Positions 15,113 to 23,095 of a stretch of DNA of 39,394 bases are shown here, piece by piece. Each line of letters begins with the position of its first letter. The stretch's first letter is position 1. Made by a program: the position numbers and the translations under genes. Source of the DNA: Methylacidiphilales bacterium. GTDB taxonomy: Bacteria; Verrucomicrobiota; Verrucomicrobiia; Methylacidiphilales; UBA1321. The stretch is from NCBI GenBank assembly GCA_021272315.1, contig JAJSLI010000094.1, positions 1 through 39,394 of the forward strand, read 5' to 3'. Below the pieces are notes generated by a model, which was given only the letters and a program-made list of their open reading frames with translations, searched no databases and had not been told where the DNA came from.

Positions 15113-15757
15113 ATGGCCACGACCGAAGAAATGAACGAGATGTACCGCTGGACCCGGTACGTCTACGACCTCACCCGCAAGTATTACCTGCTCGGCCGCG
15201 ACCGCCTGCTGCGCGAGATGGAGTTGCGCCCGGGCGACCGCGTTCTCGAAATCGGCTGCGGCACGGCGCGCAACCTCATCCGCCTCGCCCGGCAGCGGCC
15301 CGACGTCCAGTGTTACGGCCTCGACGTCTCGACCGAAATGCTCGCCACAGCGGCAGCCAAGGTAAAAAACCGCGGCTTGGAATCGCGCATCGTTCTGCGC
15401 CACTGCTTCGCCGAGCAGCTCGATCACAAGGCCACCTTCGGCCTCGACGAACCCTTCGACGCCGCCTTCTTTTCCTACTCGCTCTCCATGATTCCCACCT
15501 GGTCGCAGGCCCTTGACGCCGCGCTGGCCAACCTCAAGCCCCGCGCGGCGTTCTACGTCGTCGATTTCTGGGACCAGGCCGGACTTCCCCGGTGGTTCCG
15601 CGTCATCCTCCAGCGCTGGCTCGACCTCTTCCACGTCCATCACCGGCCCGAACTGCTCGACCATTTGCGCGAACTCGACGCGCGGGGCGTCGGCAAGCTC
15701 ACGCTCGAATCGGTCGCGGGCCGATACGCGTACCTCGCCACGTTTCGAAAATCGTAG
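15113..15757 (+). CDS. SAM-dependent methyltransferase, BtaB-like
   Basis: A 214-residue class I methyltransferase. Motif I is VLEIGCGTARNL (residues 44-55), followed by the acidic CYGLDVS strand. The N-terminal block MYRWTRYVYDLTRKYYLLGR resembles BtaB, which adds three methyl groups to diacylglyceryl-homoserine to make the betaine lipid DGTS used in phosphate shortage. BtaB normally sits beside btaA (DUF3419); no btaA is in the window, so the specific role is uncertain and a phosphatidylethanolamine N-methyltransferase-like role is possible. The ATG lies directly after the 52-bp repeat. Composition is GC-rich like the host core. Confidence 0.82.
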   Translation: MATTEEMNEMYRWTRYVYDLTRKYYLLGRDRLLREMELRPGDRVLEIGCGTARNLIRLARQRPDVQCYGLDVSTEMLATAAAKVKNRGLESRIVLRHCFAEQLDHKATFGLDEPFDAAFFSYSLSMIPTWSQALDAALANLKPRAAFYVVDFWDQAGLPRWFRVILQRWLDLFHVHHRPELLDHLRELDARGVGKLTLESVAGRYAYLATFRKS

Positions 15758-15930
15758 CGAACTTGGCTCCTGTTGGGGAGCGGGTTCATGCAGCTTAATC
15801 GCAAGACTGCCTTTGGTTGTGTCAAATCCAGCCAAGGACCCGATCGGCAAGCAGTTGCTTTCAAACGTGTAATCATGATGCCGTGAAAAGTTTGAAACCT
15901 ATTGGATTTAAGCAAGTCTAAGCTTGTACC

Positions 15931-16248
15931 ATGAAAATAACTCCTCTTCGCACGGTTGCGCTGGCTTGCGTGGCCGGCGCGCTCCTGTTCGCTGGTTCAA
16001 ACCAGGCTTCCGCGTCCGTCGGTGTCAGCATCCAGGTTGGAGGGCCTCCTCCTCCTCCGCCACCAAACTACTACCACCAATGGGCGCGTCCCTATCCCGG
16101 CGCGGTCTGGATCGCCGGCCATAATGAATGGATCAACGGACGCTGGGTCTGGGTCGGCGGTTATTACGCCTATCCGCCTCGTCGTGGCGCCGTCTGGGTG
16201 TCGGGCTATTACCGTCACGGTTACTGGCACTCCGGCTACTGGCGCTGA
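15931..16248 (+). CDS. secreted YXWGXW-type repeat protein
   Basis: A 105-residue protein with a signal peptide (MKITPLRTVALACVAGALLF, cleavage near ASAS). A run of seven prolines follows, then aromatic repeats: VWIAGHNEWINGRWVWVGGY, GAVWVSGYYRHGYWHSGYW. This is the YXWGXW or WxxGxW repeat type of small exported proteins, of unknown function. The repeats probably form short beta strands. A related gene lies at 22691-23005 on the other strand. The 173 bases before it hold no gene. A long-loop hairpin follows it (GCCGGTGCG 16283-16291 with CGCGCCGGC 16305-16313), without a T run. Confidence 0.8.
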   Translation: MKITPLRTVALACVAGALLFAGSNQASASVGVSIQVGGPPPPPPPNYYHQWARPYPGAVWIAGHNEWINGRWVWVGGYYAYPPRRGAVWVSGYYRHGYWHSGYWR

Positions 16249-16376
16249 CCGGTTTGCCTGATTATCAGGTGCAAAAAAACATGCCGGTGCGCCGTCCCAC
16301 TCGACGCGCCGGCAGATGGTTGGCGATCAAAACAGGATTTTGACGCCGGTGAAGACGTCAAGCGGTCTGGTAAAAA

Positions 16377-17231
16377 ATGGAAGTCGAGACCGCTGGAAAA
16401 TCGGGTATGGTGAAGCTCATGCTCTCCGCGCCGCTGCGACTACACGCCCAAGTTTTCAGTTTTGGGGTGCAAAGCAACCTGATTTACCGCTGGAATTTTC
16501 TGCTGCGTGTGGCGGTGAGTTTTGTGCCGCTGCTCGGGTCGGTCTTCCTGTGGAACGCGGTGTTCGCCGGGCAAAAGGGATTCGCCGGCTACACGTTTTC
16601 AAGCATGGTGGCCTATTTCATCACGCTGATCCTGATTGATGCGGTGACGGTCCCAAACGAGGACGATTTCCAGATCGCAGAGGACATCCGTGAAGGGCAA
16701 ATCAACGCGCTGCTGCTCAAGCCCCTGGAGTACCGGCTCTACCGGTTTCACCTCTTCGCTTCGGCGCGGATCGTGCACGCCGCGTTCGCTCTCGTGCCGC
16801 TGGCGCTGGCGATGATCTGGCTGGGGCGTTACTTTGCCGGGCTGCCGTGGCTGGAAAACTTGCCTCTGGCGCTGCTGGCTACGGTGGGCGCGGCCTTGAT
16901 CCAGTTCTTTTTTTGTTTCGCGCTGGCGATGATCGCCTTCTGGATTCTCGATATCGGGAGCGTTACGTTCATCATCTACTCAGTGGAATTCCTGCTCAGC
17001 GGCCACATTTTCCCAATCGATGCGTTCCCTGCCTGGCTGCAAATTGTTTGCCTTCACCTTCCGTTCGCGTACGAGACGTTTTTCCCAGCGGCGATTTTGA
17101 TTGGGCACGTACAGGGCTCCGCGATGGTAACGGGATTTATCTGGCAGTGGGCCTGGATCGGTTTTTTCTACGTGTTGAGCGGGGTGCTGTGGAAAAGAGG
17201 GTTGCGACAGTATACAGCAGTTGGTGGATAA
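16377..17231 (+). CDS. ABC-2 type transporter permease
   Basis: A 284-residue membrane subunit of an ABC-2 exporter. Six hydrophobic helices are visible, around residues 40-60, 75-95, 130-150, 165-190, 195-215 and 250-275. The cytoplasmic segment EDIREGQINALLLKPLEYRLY is typical of the ABC-2 family that includes DUF990-type proteins. The ATG at 16407 (residue 11, MVKLM) is a possible later start. Such permeases normally have an ATPase and a second permease next to them; neither is in the window, since a YXWGXW gene precedes and dnaB follows. The exported substrate is unknown. Confidence 0.85.
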   Translation: MEVETAGKSGMVKLMLSAPLRLHAQVFSFGVQSNLIYRWNFLLRVAVSFVPLLGSVFLWNAVFAGQKGFAGYTFSSMVAYFITLILIDAVTVPNEDDFQIAEDIREGQINALLLKPLEYRLYRFHLFASARIVHAAFALVPLALAMIWLGRYFAGLPWLENLPLALLATVGAALIQFFFCFALAMIAFWILDIGSVTFIIYSVEFLLSGHIFPIDAFPAWLQIVCLHLPFAYETFFPAAILIGHVQGSAMVTGFIWQWAWIGFFYVLSGVLWKRGLRQYTAVGG

Positions 17232-17308
17232 CTTTCACTCCGGCAAATTTCACCTCCGGTAGAGTTGTGAACAAGCGGTGAAAAAGAAAGGGCAAGTCGG
17301 GGCTTTAT

Positions 17309-17348
17309 GCGGATTGAAAATTGCTCAAGAATCAGAATCCGCTTTTTT
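17309..17348 (+). terminator. intrinsic terminator or attenuator just before dnaB
   Basis: GCGGATT (17309-17315) and AATCCGC (17336-17342) are perfect inverted arms with a 20-base loop, followed directly by six T (17343-17348). The loop is long for a strong terminator. It ends 11 bases before the likely dnaB ATG. It may end the ABC-2 permease transcript or act as an attenuator for dnaB. Confidence 0.5.
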
Positions 17349-17359
17349 CCAAAACCATT

Positions 17360-18829
17360 ATGATCATGCCCGCTTCTCCTTCCGCGAATCCGAAACCCAC
17401 CACCAAACGGAACCGTACGATGTCCGCCGGAGAGGCGCTCTCCCCGACGGTACTCTACAGCGCCGAGGCGGAGAAAGCCGTGCTTGGGTGTATGATGGCG
17501 CAGCCGGCGGAGGTGATCGACGAGGCGACGATGACGCTGAGCAAGGAGGATTTTTTCGTTCCGGCGCACCAGGAAATTTTTGCGGCGCTTCGCGAGATGC
17601 ACAACGCGACGCAGGCCATCGATGTCATGACCGTGCACCAGTGGCTGACAGACCGCAAGATGGCTGAGGCGGTGGGCTCACCGGGTATCCTGGCGGAATT
17701 GCTGGTTGGCTTTGCCACGCACCTTAATGTGGGCTCGTACATCCGGATCGTGAAAGACAAGAGCCTGCTGCGGTGCCTGCAACTGGCCTGCTCGACGATC
17801 GTCTCCGACATCGCAGAAATGCCCGACTCGGTACCCTCGGTTCTGGATCGGGCCGAAACCGCGATTTTCCAGGTAACAAACCAGGGGCTGACCAACTCGA
17901 CGGTGACGGCGCGCGAGGAGATCGACCGGGCGATCACGCTGATCGAGGATTTCCAGGGCCGCAAGGGCCGTCTGCTCGGGCTGCAAACCGGTTTCAAGAA
18001 GCTCGACGAACTGACGGCAGGCTGGAAACCGGGCGAGATGATCGTGCTGGCAGCGCGCCCCGGCCAGGGCAAGACGGCACTGGCGCTGACCTTCGCGAAG
18101 CATGCGCTCGAAGAGCGTTACGACGAAGCATCCGATGCCTGGAAAAAGCCAGGGCACCCGGTGGGCCTCTTCAGCCTGGAAATGACGAACGAGCAGTTAA
18201 TGCTCCGCATGCTGGCGGCGTACGGAAGCGAAAGCCTGCAGCGAATCCGGCAAGGCGATCTCGATGAACATTCGCTGCAAAAATTGCGCATGGTTGCGCA
18301 GGACATGAAGGAGTGGCCGCTTTATCTGGACGACTCCTCGTTCCTGACGATCAACCAGCTTCGGGGCAAGGCGCGGCGGATGAAGGACCGGTTCGGAATC
18401 GAACTGTTGGTGATCGATTATCTGCAACTTCTGCGGTCGGAATCGGCACAGGCCAAGGACAATCGGCAGAATGAGGTGGCGGAAATTTCACGCGGAATCA
18501 AGGCGCTGGCAAAAGAGTTGGCGATTCCGATCATCATCCTTGCGCAATTAAACCGGCGTTCCGAGGAGGCGAAGGCCGAACCGGCCCTGCATAACCTGCG
18601 GGAATCTGGCGCCATCGAGCAGGACGCCGATGTTGTACTCTTGCTGCACCGTCCAGACATGGAGAAGGACCAGGACGGAAACGAGCAGCAACAGGGTCCG
18701 ATTATTTCTTATTTCTTGAACATCGCCAAGCAACGCAATGGCCCCACCGAGCGGCTCAATATCAACTTCCATGCGCCATACACGCGGTTTGACGATCCAC
18801 TGCGACACGAAACACGTGCGCGATCTTAA
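17360..18829 (+). CDS. dnaB: replicative DNA helicase DnaB
   Basis: Hexameric helicase that unwinds DNA at the replication fork and recruits primase. The ATG at 17360 gives 489 residues; ATGs at 17366 and 17420 are alternatives, and a TTG at 17321 lies inside the terminator-like hairpin. The N-terminal domain starts near VLYSAEAEKAVLGCMM. In the RecA-like domain the Walker A is ARPGQGKTALAL with Lys near 238, instead of the common RPxMGKT. A short insertion (YDEASDAWKKPGHP) sits between that helix and the next strand VGLFSLEM. Walker B is LLVIDYLQLL, followed by ILAQLNR, LRESGAIEQDADVV and the KQRNGPT loop. The gene seems monocistronic. Confidence 0.95.
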   Translation: MIMPASPSANPKPTTKRNRTMSAGEALSPTVLYSAEAEKAVLGCMMAQPAEVIDEATMTLSKEDFFVPAHQEIFAALREMHNATQAIDVMTVHQWLTDRKMAEAVGSPGILAELLVGFATHLNVGSYIRIVKDKSLLRCLQLACSTIVSDIAEMPDSVPSVLDRAETAIFQVTNQGLTNSTVTAREEIDRAITLIEDFQGRKGRLLGLQTGFKKLDELTAGWKPGEMIVLAARPGQGKTALALTFAKHALEERYDEASDAWKKPGHPVGLFSLEMTNEQLMLRMLAAYGSESLQRIRQGDLDEHSLQKLRMVAQDMKEWPLYLDDSSFLTINQLRGKARRMKDRFGIELLVIDYLQLLRSESAQAKDNRQNEVAEISRGIKALAKELAIPIIILAQLNRRSEEAKAEPALHNLRESGAIEQDADVVLLLHRPDMEKDQDGNEQQQGPIISYFLNIAKQRNGPTERLNINFHAPYTRFDDPLRHETRARS

Positions 18830-18849
18830 GTAATATTAATTATATTACT
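18829..18849. promoter_or_regulatory. AT-rich inverted repeat after dnaB, before the regulator gene
   Basis: AGTAATAT (18829-18836) and ATATTACT (18842-18849) are perfect 8-base inverted arms around TAATT. It begins in the last codon of dnaB and lies about 70 bases upstream of the regulator start. It has the same 5-base spacer as the inverted repeat at the regulator start codon. It may be an operator or part of an AT-rich promoter region. Confidence 0.4.
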
Positions 18850-18902
18850 ATACTATTCAGGGTTTTGAATTTCTTGTCTTGATTTCTTGGTTAATCGTAC
18901 GA

Positions 18903-18921
18903 CACTGTGTGAACCACAGTG
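18903..18921. promoter_or_regulatory. 7-bp inverted repeat overlapping the regulator start codon
   Basis: CACTGTG (18903-18909) and CACAGTG (18915-18921) are perfect inverted arms with a 5-base spacer. The right arm ends in the GTG start codon (18919-18921) of the GntR/LacI-type regulator. The position fits an autoregulatory operator: binding would cover the ribosome binding region or the early transcribed region. Confidence 0.5.
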
Positions 18922-19974
18922 CCCCCCAAACGAACACCCACAGCACGAGCCCGTTTGGTCGCTGCCTTAACTGAAGAAATTCTTAACAGTCCAGAACCAT
19001 CGGCTTTCCCGATTGAGAGTGAGCATCAACTCTGTCGGCGATTTAATATTAGCCGTGTTACGGTACGCTTGGCGTTGAGCGATTTGGAGAACCGTGGTCT
19101 CATCTATCGCAAACATGGCAAGGGGACCTATGCGCATGGACGGTCAACCCGGGTGCACCGCCACATCGGCGTCTTGATGAAGTCAACGATGGCGGCGGAA
19201 CACCGTCCGATTACGGAGATTTTGCGGGGGGTACAAATGGCGCTGGTGCCCTTGCGCTCGGCTCTGCTCCTCATCAGCACATCCCCGGAACAATGGCGAC
19301 CGGAAAAGGCAAGCAGTCTGGGTGGAGTCATCGTGCTGCCGCACGATATGTCGGTGGCGGAGCTTGAAATCCTAAAGGCCAGGAACCTGCCGTCTTTAAT
19401 CATGGGGGAATCGGATTTACCGGGACCACACGTTATGTTCGGGCAACGGGAAGCGGCGCGGCGCATGACCGAACAATTGCTGCAACAGGGGCACCGGCAA
19501 ATCGCGCTGTTGAGCGGTTTTGACCCCTGTCTCGACGAGCCCAAGCGCCGGGGAGTTCACGACGCCCTGAAGGAAGCGGGGATCGACCCGACGCAAGTGC
19601 CGGAAATCTCATCGCACAACTCCGAGGGCGATATTTTCCCCGCAGCCAGCGAGGTGTTGAAACTGAGGCCGCGCCCGACGGCGGTGGTGGCATTCGATGA
19701 CAGCCTGGCTTCGATCCTGAGCTTTCAGGCAAGGCGTATCGAGGGGATCAAGATACCGGAAGAGATAAGCCTTGTGAGCTTTCACGATTGGCCCTACCTC
19801 AATTTCATCGAACCCGCGCTCCATACTGTGCGGTTCGATTTCTTCACCGCGGGACTAAAAGCGGCGGAAGCGTTGAGCCAGGCATCCCTGACGGGACAGC
19901 CGGTTGCCAACCTGATATTCCAACCCACGTATCGCCTAGGTCAAACGATCGGGCCGGTGGGAAGAAGCGCTTAA
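18919..19974 (+). CDS. GntR/LacI hybrid transcriptional regulator
   Basis: A 351-residue regulator. The N-terminal domain (about 10-72) is a GntR-type winged helix: IESEHQLCRRFNISRVTVRL, ALSDLENRGLIYRKHGKGTY. The rest is a LacI-type periplasmic-binding-like sensor: HIGVLMKST, RRMTEQLLQQGHRQIALLSG, RPTAVVAFDDSLA, SLVSFHDWPYLNFIEPALHT. This architecture is that of AraR-like sugar-responsive repressors. The start is GTG, chosen because the winged helix follows closely and no ATG is available. No sugar gene is adjacent, so the effector is unknown. Its TAA stop overlaps the convergent HAD gene's stop in the shared bases TTAA (19971-19974). Confidence 0.9.
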   Translation: MPPKRTPTARARLVAALTEEILNSPEPSAFPIESEHQLCRRFNISRVTVRLALSDLENRGLIYRKHGKGTYAHGRSTRVHRHIGVLMKSTMAAEHRPITEILRGVQMALVPLRSALLLISTSPEQWRPEKASSLGGVIVLPHDMSVAELEILKARNLPSLIMGESDLPGPHVMFGQREAARRMTEQLLQQGHRQIALLSGFDPCLDEPKRRGVHDALKEAGIDPTQVPEISSHNSEGDIFPAASEVLKLRPRPTAVVAFDDSLASILSFQARRIEGIKIPEEISLVSFHDWPYLNFIEPALHTVRFDFFTAGLKAAEALSQASLTGQPVANLIFQPTYRLGQTIGPVGRSA

Positions 19975-20633
19975 GACGGAGTCACCGGTCGGTTTTTCAG
20001 AAAGGCAAGAACCTCGTGGAGGGAGGCACAGACATGAGTCGCCTGATCATGCGGGGGCGCTAGGTCGGGAACCATGATGACATCCATGCCGGCGGTTCGG
20101 GCAGCTTGGACGCCGGGCCATGAGTCTTCAAGCACGAGGCATTGGGCGGGGGATTGTTGCAATTGGCCAGCGGCGAAAAGGAAGATGTCCGGCGCAGGTT
20201 TCCCACGGGCGACGTCGTCTCCTGTGACAATGATGTCGAAACGCAGGGCCAGTTCTCCGAGTTTTTGAAGCGCGTTCAATTTCCGGCTCGAAGTTGCGAC
20301 AGCTTTGCCGATTCCGGAGGCGTCGATGAAGTGGAGAAGTTCCAAAAGGCCCGGTTTTCGAGGAACGGGATGTTGTTCGATATGACGGGCCCAGTGGAAA
20401 GCGATGTGTTCGCGCATGGACTGGAAGGGAAAGCCGGAGCCCAATTGCTCCAGCAAGATGGCGTCACAATCGGCTTGAGTGCGACCGACCAAACGATTGT
20501 ATAATTCGTCGTTGATGGGGTAACCGAGTTCGTCGCCGGACTTTCGCCACATGGAGCGGGCAAGGGTTTCGGTATCGAGCATGAGACCGTCCAGATCGAA
20601 GATGATGGCGCCGTACGTGCGAGAGGAAGTCAT
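19971..20633 (-). CDS. HAD-superfamily phosphatase or phosphomutase
   Basis: A 220-residue subfamily IA HAD hydrolase. Motif I is IIFDLDGLMLDTE with Asp13 as nucleophile and Asp15 as acid/base; motif II is AVATSSRK; motif III Lys is in GDDVARGKPAPDIF; motif IV is LVLEDSWPGVQAA. The DGLMLDTE start and the cap domain after it resemble phosphoglycolate phosphatase, beta-phosphoglucomutase and YcjU/YqaB-like enzymes; substrate cannot be named. The ATG at 20633 is chosen since motif I follows directly; the frame extends to a TTG at 20672 inside speA. It starts 35 bases past the speA stop, probably in one operon. Confidence 0.88.
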   Translation of the reverse strand: MTSSRTYGAIIFDLDGLMLDTETLARSMWRKSGDELGYPINDELYNRLVGRTQADCDAILLEQLGSGFPFQSMREHIAFHWARHIEQHPVPRKPGLLELLHFIDASGIGKAVATSSRKLNALQKLGELALRFDIIVTGDDVARGKPAPDIFLFAAGQLQQSPAQCLVLEDSWPGVQAARTAGMDVIMVPDLAPPHDQATHVCASLHEVLAFLKNRPVTPS

Positions 20634-20668
20634 GGCAAGAAAGGACGGCCAAGGGCGCAGCCGCTCTA

Positions 20669-22594
20669 TCAAAACTGAAGATAGGTGGAGGTCTTAAGAC
20701 CCTGCTCGTACGATTCGAGCAGACGCATCCCTTCATTGGGCTTGAGGACGTCAGACTTGATCGCGCGGTCGATCTGCTCCTTCATGGCGCGCTCAAGCAT
20801 GGCGGCATGGTACTGAACATTGCCCAGGACCTCAGAGATGGTGCTGCCGGGGATGGTCTCCTCGATGTAAAAACCGGTCTCCTCGTCGGGATCGAGGAAG
20901 ATATGGGCTTCGTTGACCCGCCCGAACAAGTTGTGGAGGTCACCAATGATATCCTGGTAGGCACCGAGAAGAAAAATGCCGAGGTAGTAGGGCTTGCCGT
21001 TGAGGGCATGCAGCGGAAGGGTCAGGCGGACTTCGACTTCGTCCTCGCTGTCGATGAACTTGCTGATTTTGCCGTCGGAGTCACAGGTGATGTCGACCAA
21101 GGTGGCATGATGTTCCGGGGCCTCGTTGAGACGATGAATCGGCACGATAGGGAAAAGCTGGCCAAGGGCCCAGTGATCAAGCAGCGATTGGAAGACGGAA
21201 AAATTGCAGAGGAACTGGTCACCGAGGGAATCCTTGAGTTGGTTGATCTCCTCGGGGATTGATTTGGAACTGCGGAAATTGGCCACGACCGCTTCGGCGA
21301 TTTCCCAGAAAAGCGTCTCGACTTGGGCCTTGGTGGCAAGATCGAGAAGGCCGAGGTCGAAACGGGCCTGGGCGTCCTCCTTGATCTGGACAGCGTCGTG
21401 GAAGTGTTCGCGGCGGTTTTTCCGGTTGAGGGTAGCGCGGAGTTCGAGGAGATCGGCGACCGGCTTGGCGGGCTTGATGCCTTCGGGAAGGGCGAAGCGC
21501 TTGGCCTTGGTCTTTTCGATGACGCCGAAGATATCGACGATCAAAACAGAATGGTGGGCGACGATGGCGCGCCCGCTTTCGCTGATGAGCGTCGGGTGCG
21601 GGACTTTTTCCTCGTTGCAAACATCGGCGACGTTGTAGACGACGTCGCGCGCGTATTCGGCCAGGGTGTAGTTGGTACTGCTGTCGTAGGCCGAGCGGCT
21701 GCCGTCGTAGTCGACGCCGAGGCCGCCCCCGACATCGAGATAGTCGAGAGGGAAGCCGAGCAATCGCAATTTGGCATAATAGCGGGCGGCCTCGCGGACG
21801 GCGCGCTTGACCGTCTGGATGTCAGGAATCTGCGAACCAATGTGGAAGTGCATGAGCCTGAGGCAATCTTCCATCTGGTGGGCCTTGAGCAGTTCGGTCG
21901 CTTCTATCACTTCGCTGGTGGAGAGACCAAACTTGGCGTTCTCGCCGCCCGAGGTGGCCCATTTGCCCGAGCTTTTGGCGAGAAGCCGGATACGGATGCC
22001 CACGATGGGCCGCACGCCGAGTTGCTGGGAAACCTCGATGATGGCTTTGAGTTCCTCAACCTTTTCCACGACCATGATGATCGTCTTGCCAAGCTTGCGC
22101 CCGAGAAGGGCCATTTGGATGTAGAGCTGGTCCTTGTACCCGTTGCAGATGAGAAGGCATTCGGGATCGCGGAGGATGGCCAGGGCGGCGAAGAGTTCCG
22201 GCTTGCTGCCGACCTCAAGGCCGAACTTGTAGGATGCGCCGGCATCCATGATTTCCTCCACGACTTCGCGGAGCTGGTTGACCTTGATCGGGAAAACACC
22301 ACGATAGGGCGCCTGGTAGCCGGCCTCGGCGATGGCGGCGCGAAATTCCTCGTTCAGGACCTGGACGCGGTGGCGAAGCAGGTCTTGGAAACGGAGCAAA
22401 AGCGGTAACGTGAGGCCGCGACCGCGGGCCTCTTCGACGACAGCCGTGAGATCAAGCGCGGGGCCTTGGTCCTGAATGGGACGGACGGTCATGTTGCCCG
22501 CGTCGTTGACGCCAAAGTAGCCGTTTCCCCAGCGCGCAATGTTGTAAGTTTGCAGCGCGCAGGCGACATCCCACGGTTCCGGCGTATTTCCCAT
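20669..22594 (-). CDS. speA: biosynthetic arginine decarboxylase
   Basis: PLP-dependent decarboxylation of arginine to agmatine, the entry to putrescine and spermidine. The 641-residue length is that of the biosynthetic, alanine-racemase-fold enzyme. The PLP Lys104 lies in GVFPIKVNQLREVVEEI. Further blocks are FGLEVGSKPEL, LICNGYKD, FHIGSQIPD, the glycine-rich DVGGGLGVDYDG, and LISESGRAIVAHHSVLI. The C-terminal half carries NFSVFQSLLDHWALGQLFPI. ATG start at 22594 with no Shine-Dalgarno sequence in front. The HAD gene follows and a YXWGXW-like gene precedes on the same strand. Confidence 0.96.
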   Translation of the reverse strand: MGNTPEPWDVACALQTYNIARWGNGYFGVNDAGNMTVRPIQDQGPALDLTAVVEEARGRGLTLPLLLRFQDLLRHRVQVLNEEFRAAIAEAGYQAPYRGVFPIKVNQLREVVEEIMDAGASYKFGLEVGSKPELFAALAILRDPECLLICNGYKDQLYIQMALLGRKLGKTIIMVVEKVEELKAIIEVSQQLGVRPIVGIRIRLLAKSSGKWATSGGENAKFGLSTSEVIEATELLKAHQMEDCLRLMHFHIGSQIPDIQTVKRAVREAARYYAKLRLLGFPLDYLDVGGGLGVDYDGSRSAYDSSTNYTLAEYARDVVYNVADVCNEEKVPHPTLISESGRAIVAHHSVLIVDIFGVIEKTKAKRFALPEGIKPAKPVADLLELRATLNRKNRREHFHDAVQIKEDAQARFDLGLLDLATKAQVETLFWEIAEAVVANFRSSKSIPEEINQLKDSLGDQFLCNFSVFQSLLDHWALGQLFPIVPIHRLNEAPEHHATLVDITCDSDGKISKFIDSEDEVEVRLTLPLHALNGKPYYLGIFLLGAYQDIIGDLHNLFGRVNEAHIFLDPDEETGFYIEETIPGSTISEVLGNVQYHAAMLERAMKEQIDRAIKSDVLKPNEGMRLLESYEQGLKTSTYLQF

Positions 22595-22610
22595 TGGCTT
22601 TCTATAAATG

Positions 22611-22628
22611 TTGCAAATTTTTTTGCAA
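22611..22628 (-). promoter_or_regulatory. 7-bp inverted repeat upstream of speA
   Basis: TTGCAAA (22611-22617) and TTTGCAA (22622-22628) are perfect inverted arms around TTTT, 16 bases from the speA start codon. On the minus strand a weak promoter reading is possible (TTGCAA, 16 bases, TATAGA), which would make the message almost leaderless. It may be an operator for speA. Confidence 0.35.
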
Positions 22629-22690
22629 TGCAGGGACGAGATTATTTTGTGACAAACTGAGGACGGATAGAAACGCGCTGGTCGAAATTA

Positions 22691-23005
22691 TCACTTCCAG
22701 TGGCCGGGATACCAGTAACCGTCATCGTAATGGCCGGGTACCCAGTGGGCATTGGGACGGGGAACCGGAACAAACGCACCTTCGATCCAGACCCAGCCTC
22801 CGCCCATCCATTCGAAGTGGCCTTTGATCCAAATGATGGCGTTGTCGTTGGGGCTTTGCAATTGATGACGCGGTGGCGATTGAGGCGGGGGGCCCGGAAC
22901 CGGGATGCGGGCGGGATCGTCGGCAAAAGCCCGAATGAATCCGGTCAGTACGAATGCCAGAATCGCGCCCATCAGCACGACCCGGCTAAAAAAAATGATC
23001 TTCAT
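22691..23005 (-). CDS. second secreted YXWGXW-type repeat protein
   Basis: A 104-residue exported protein. The signal peptide is MKIIFFSRVVLMGAILAFVL with cleavage near AFAD. A proline-rich stretch follows, then IIWIKGHFEWMGGGWVWIEG and HWVPGHYDDGYWYPGHW. The last two blocks align with the protein at 15931-16248, so the two are paralogues on opposite strands about 6.5 kb apart. The proline stretch and aromatic repeat order are kept while the leader differs. Function is unknown. The gene precedes speA by 96 bases on the same strand and follows manC. Confidence 0.78.
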   Translation of the reverse strand: MKIIFFSRVVLMGAILAFVLTGFIRAFADDPARIPVPGPPPQSPPRHQLQSPNDNAIIWIKGHFEWMGGGWVWIEGAFVPVPRPNAHWVPGHYDDGYWYPGHWK

Positions 23006-23095
23006 GAAAAAAGTCAGACGGTAAACCGGATTGCTTTTACCCTACCTTATGGCACAAGCCAATCTGGAACTCATGCGGATAGTGTCTCAAAAACT

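Noticed and set aside
15758..15930. Possible small gene or RNA between the methyltransferase and the YXWGXW gene
   Set aside because: Only short frames without ribosome binding sites and imperfect hairpins are present.
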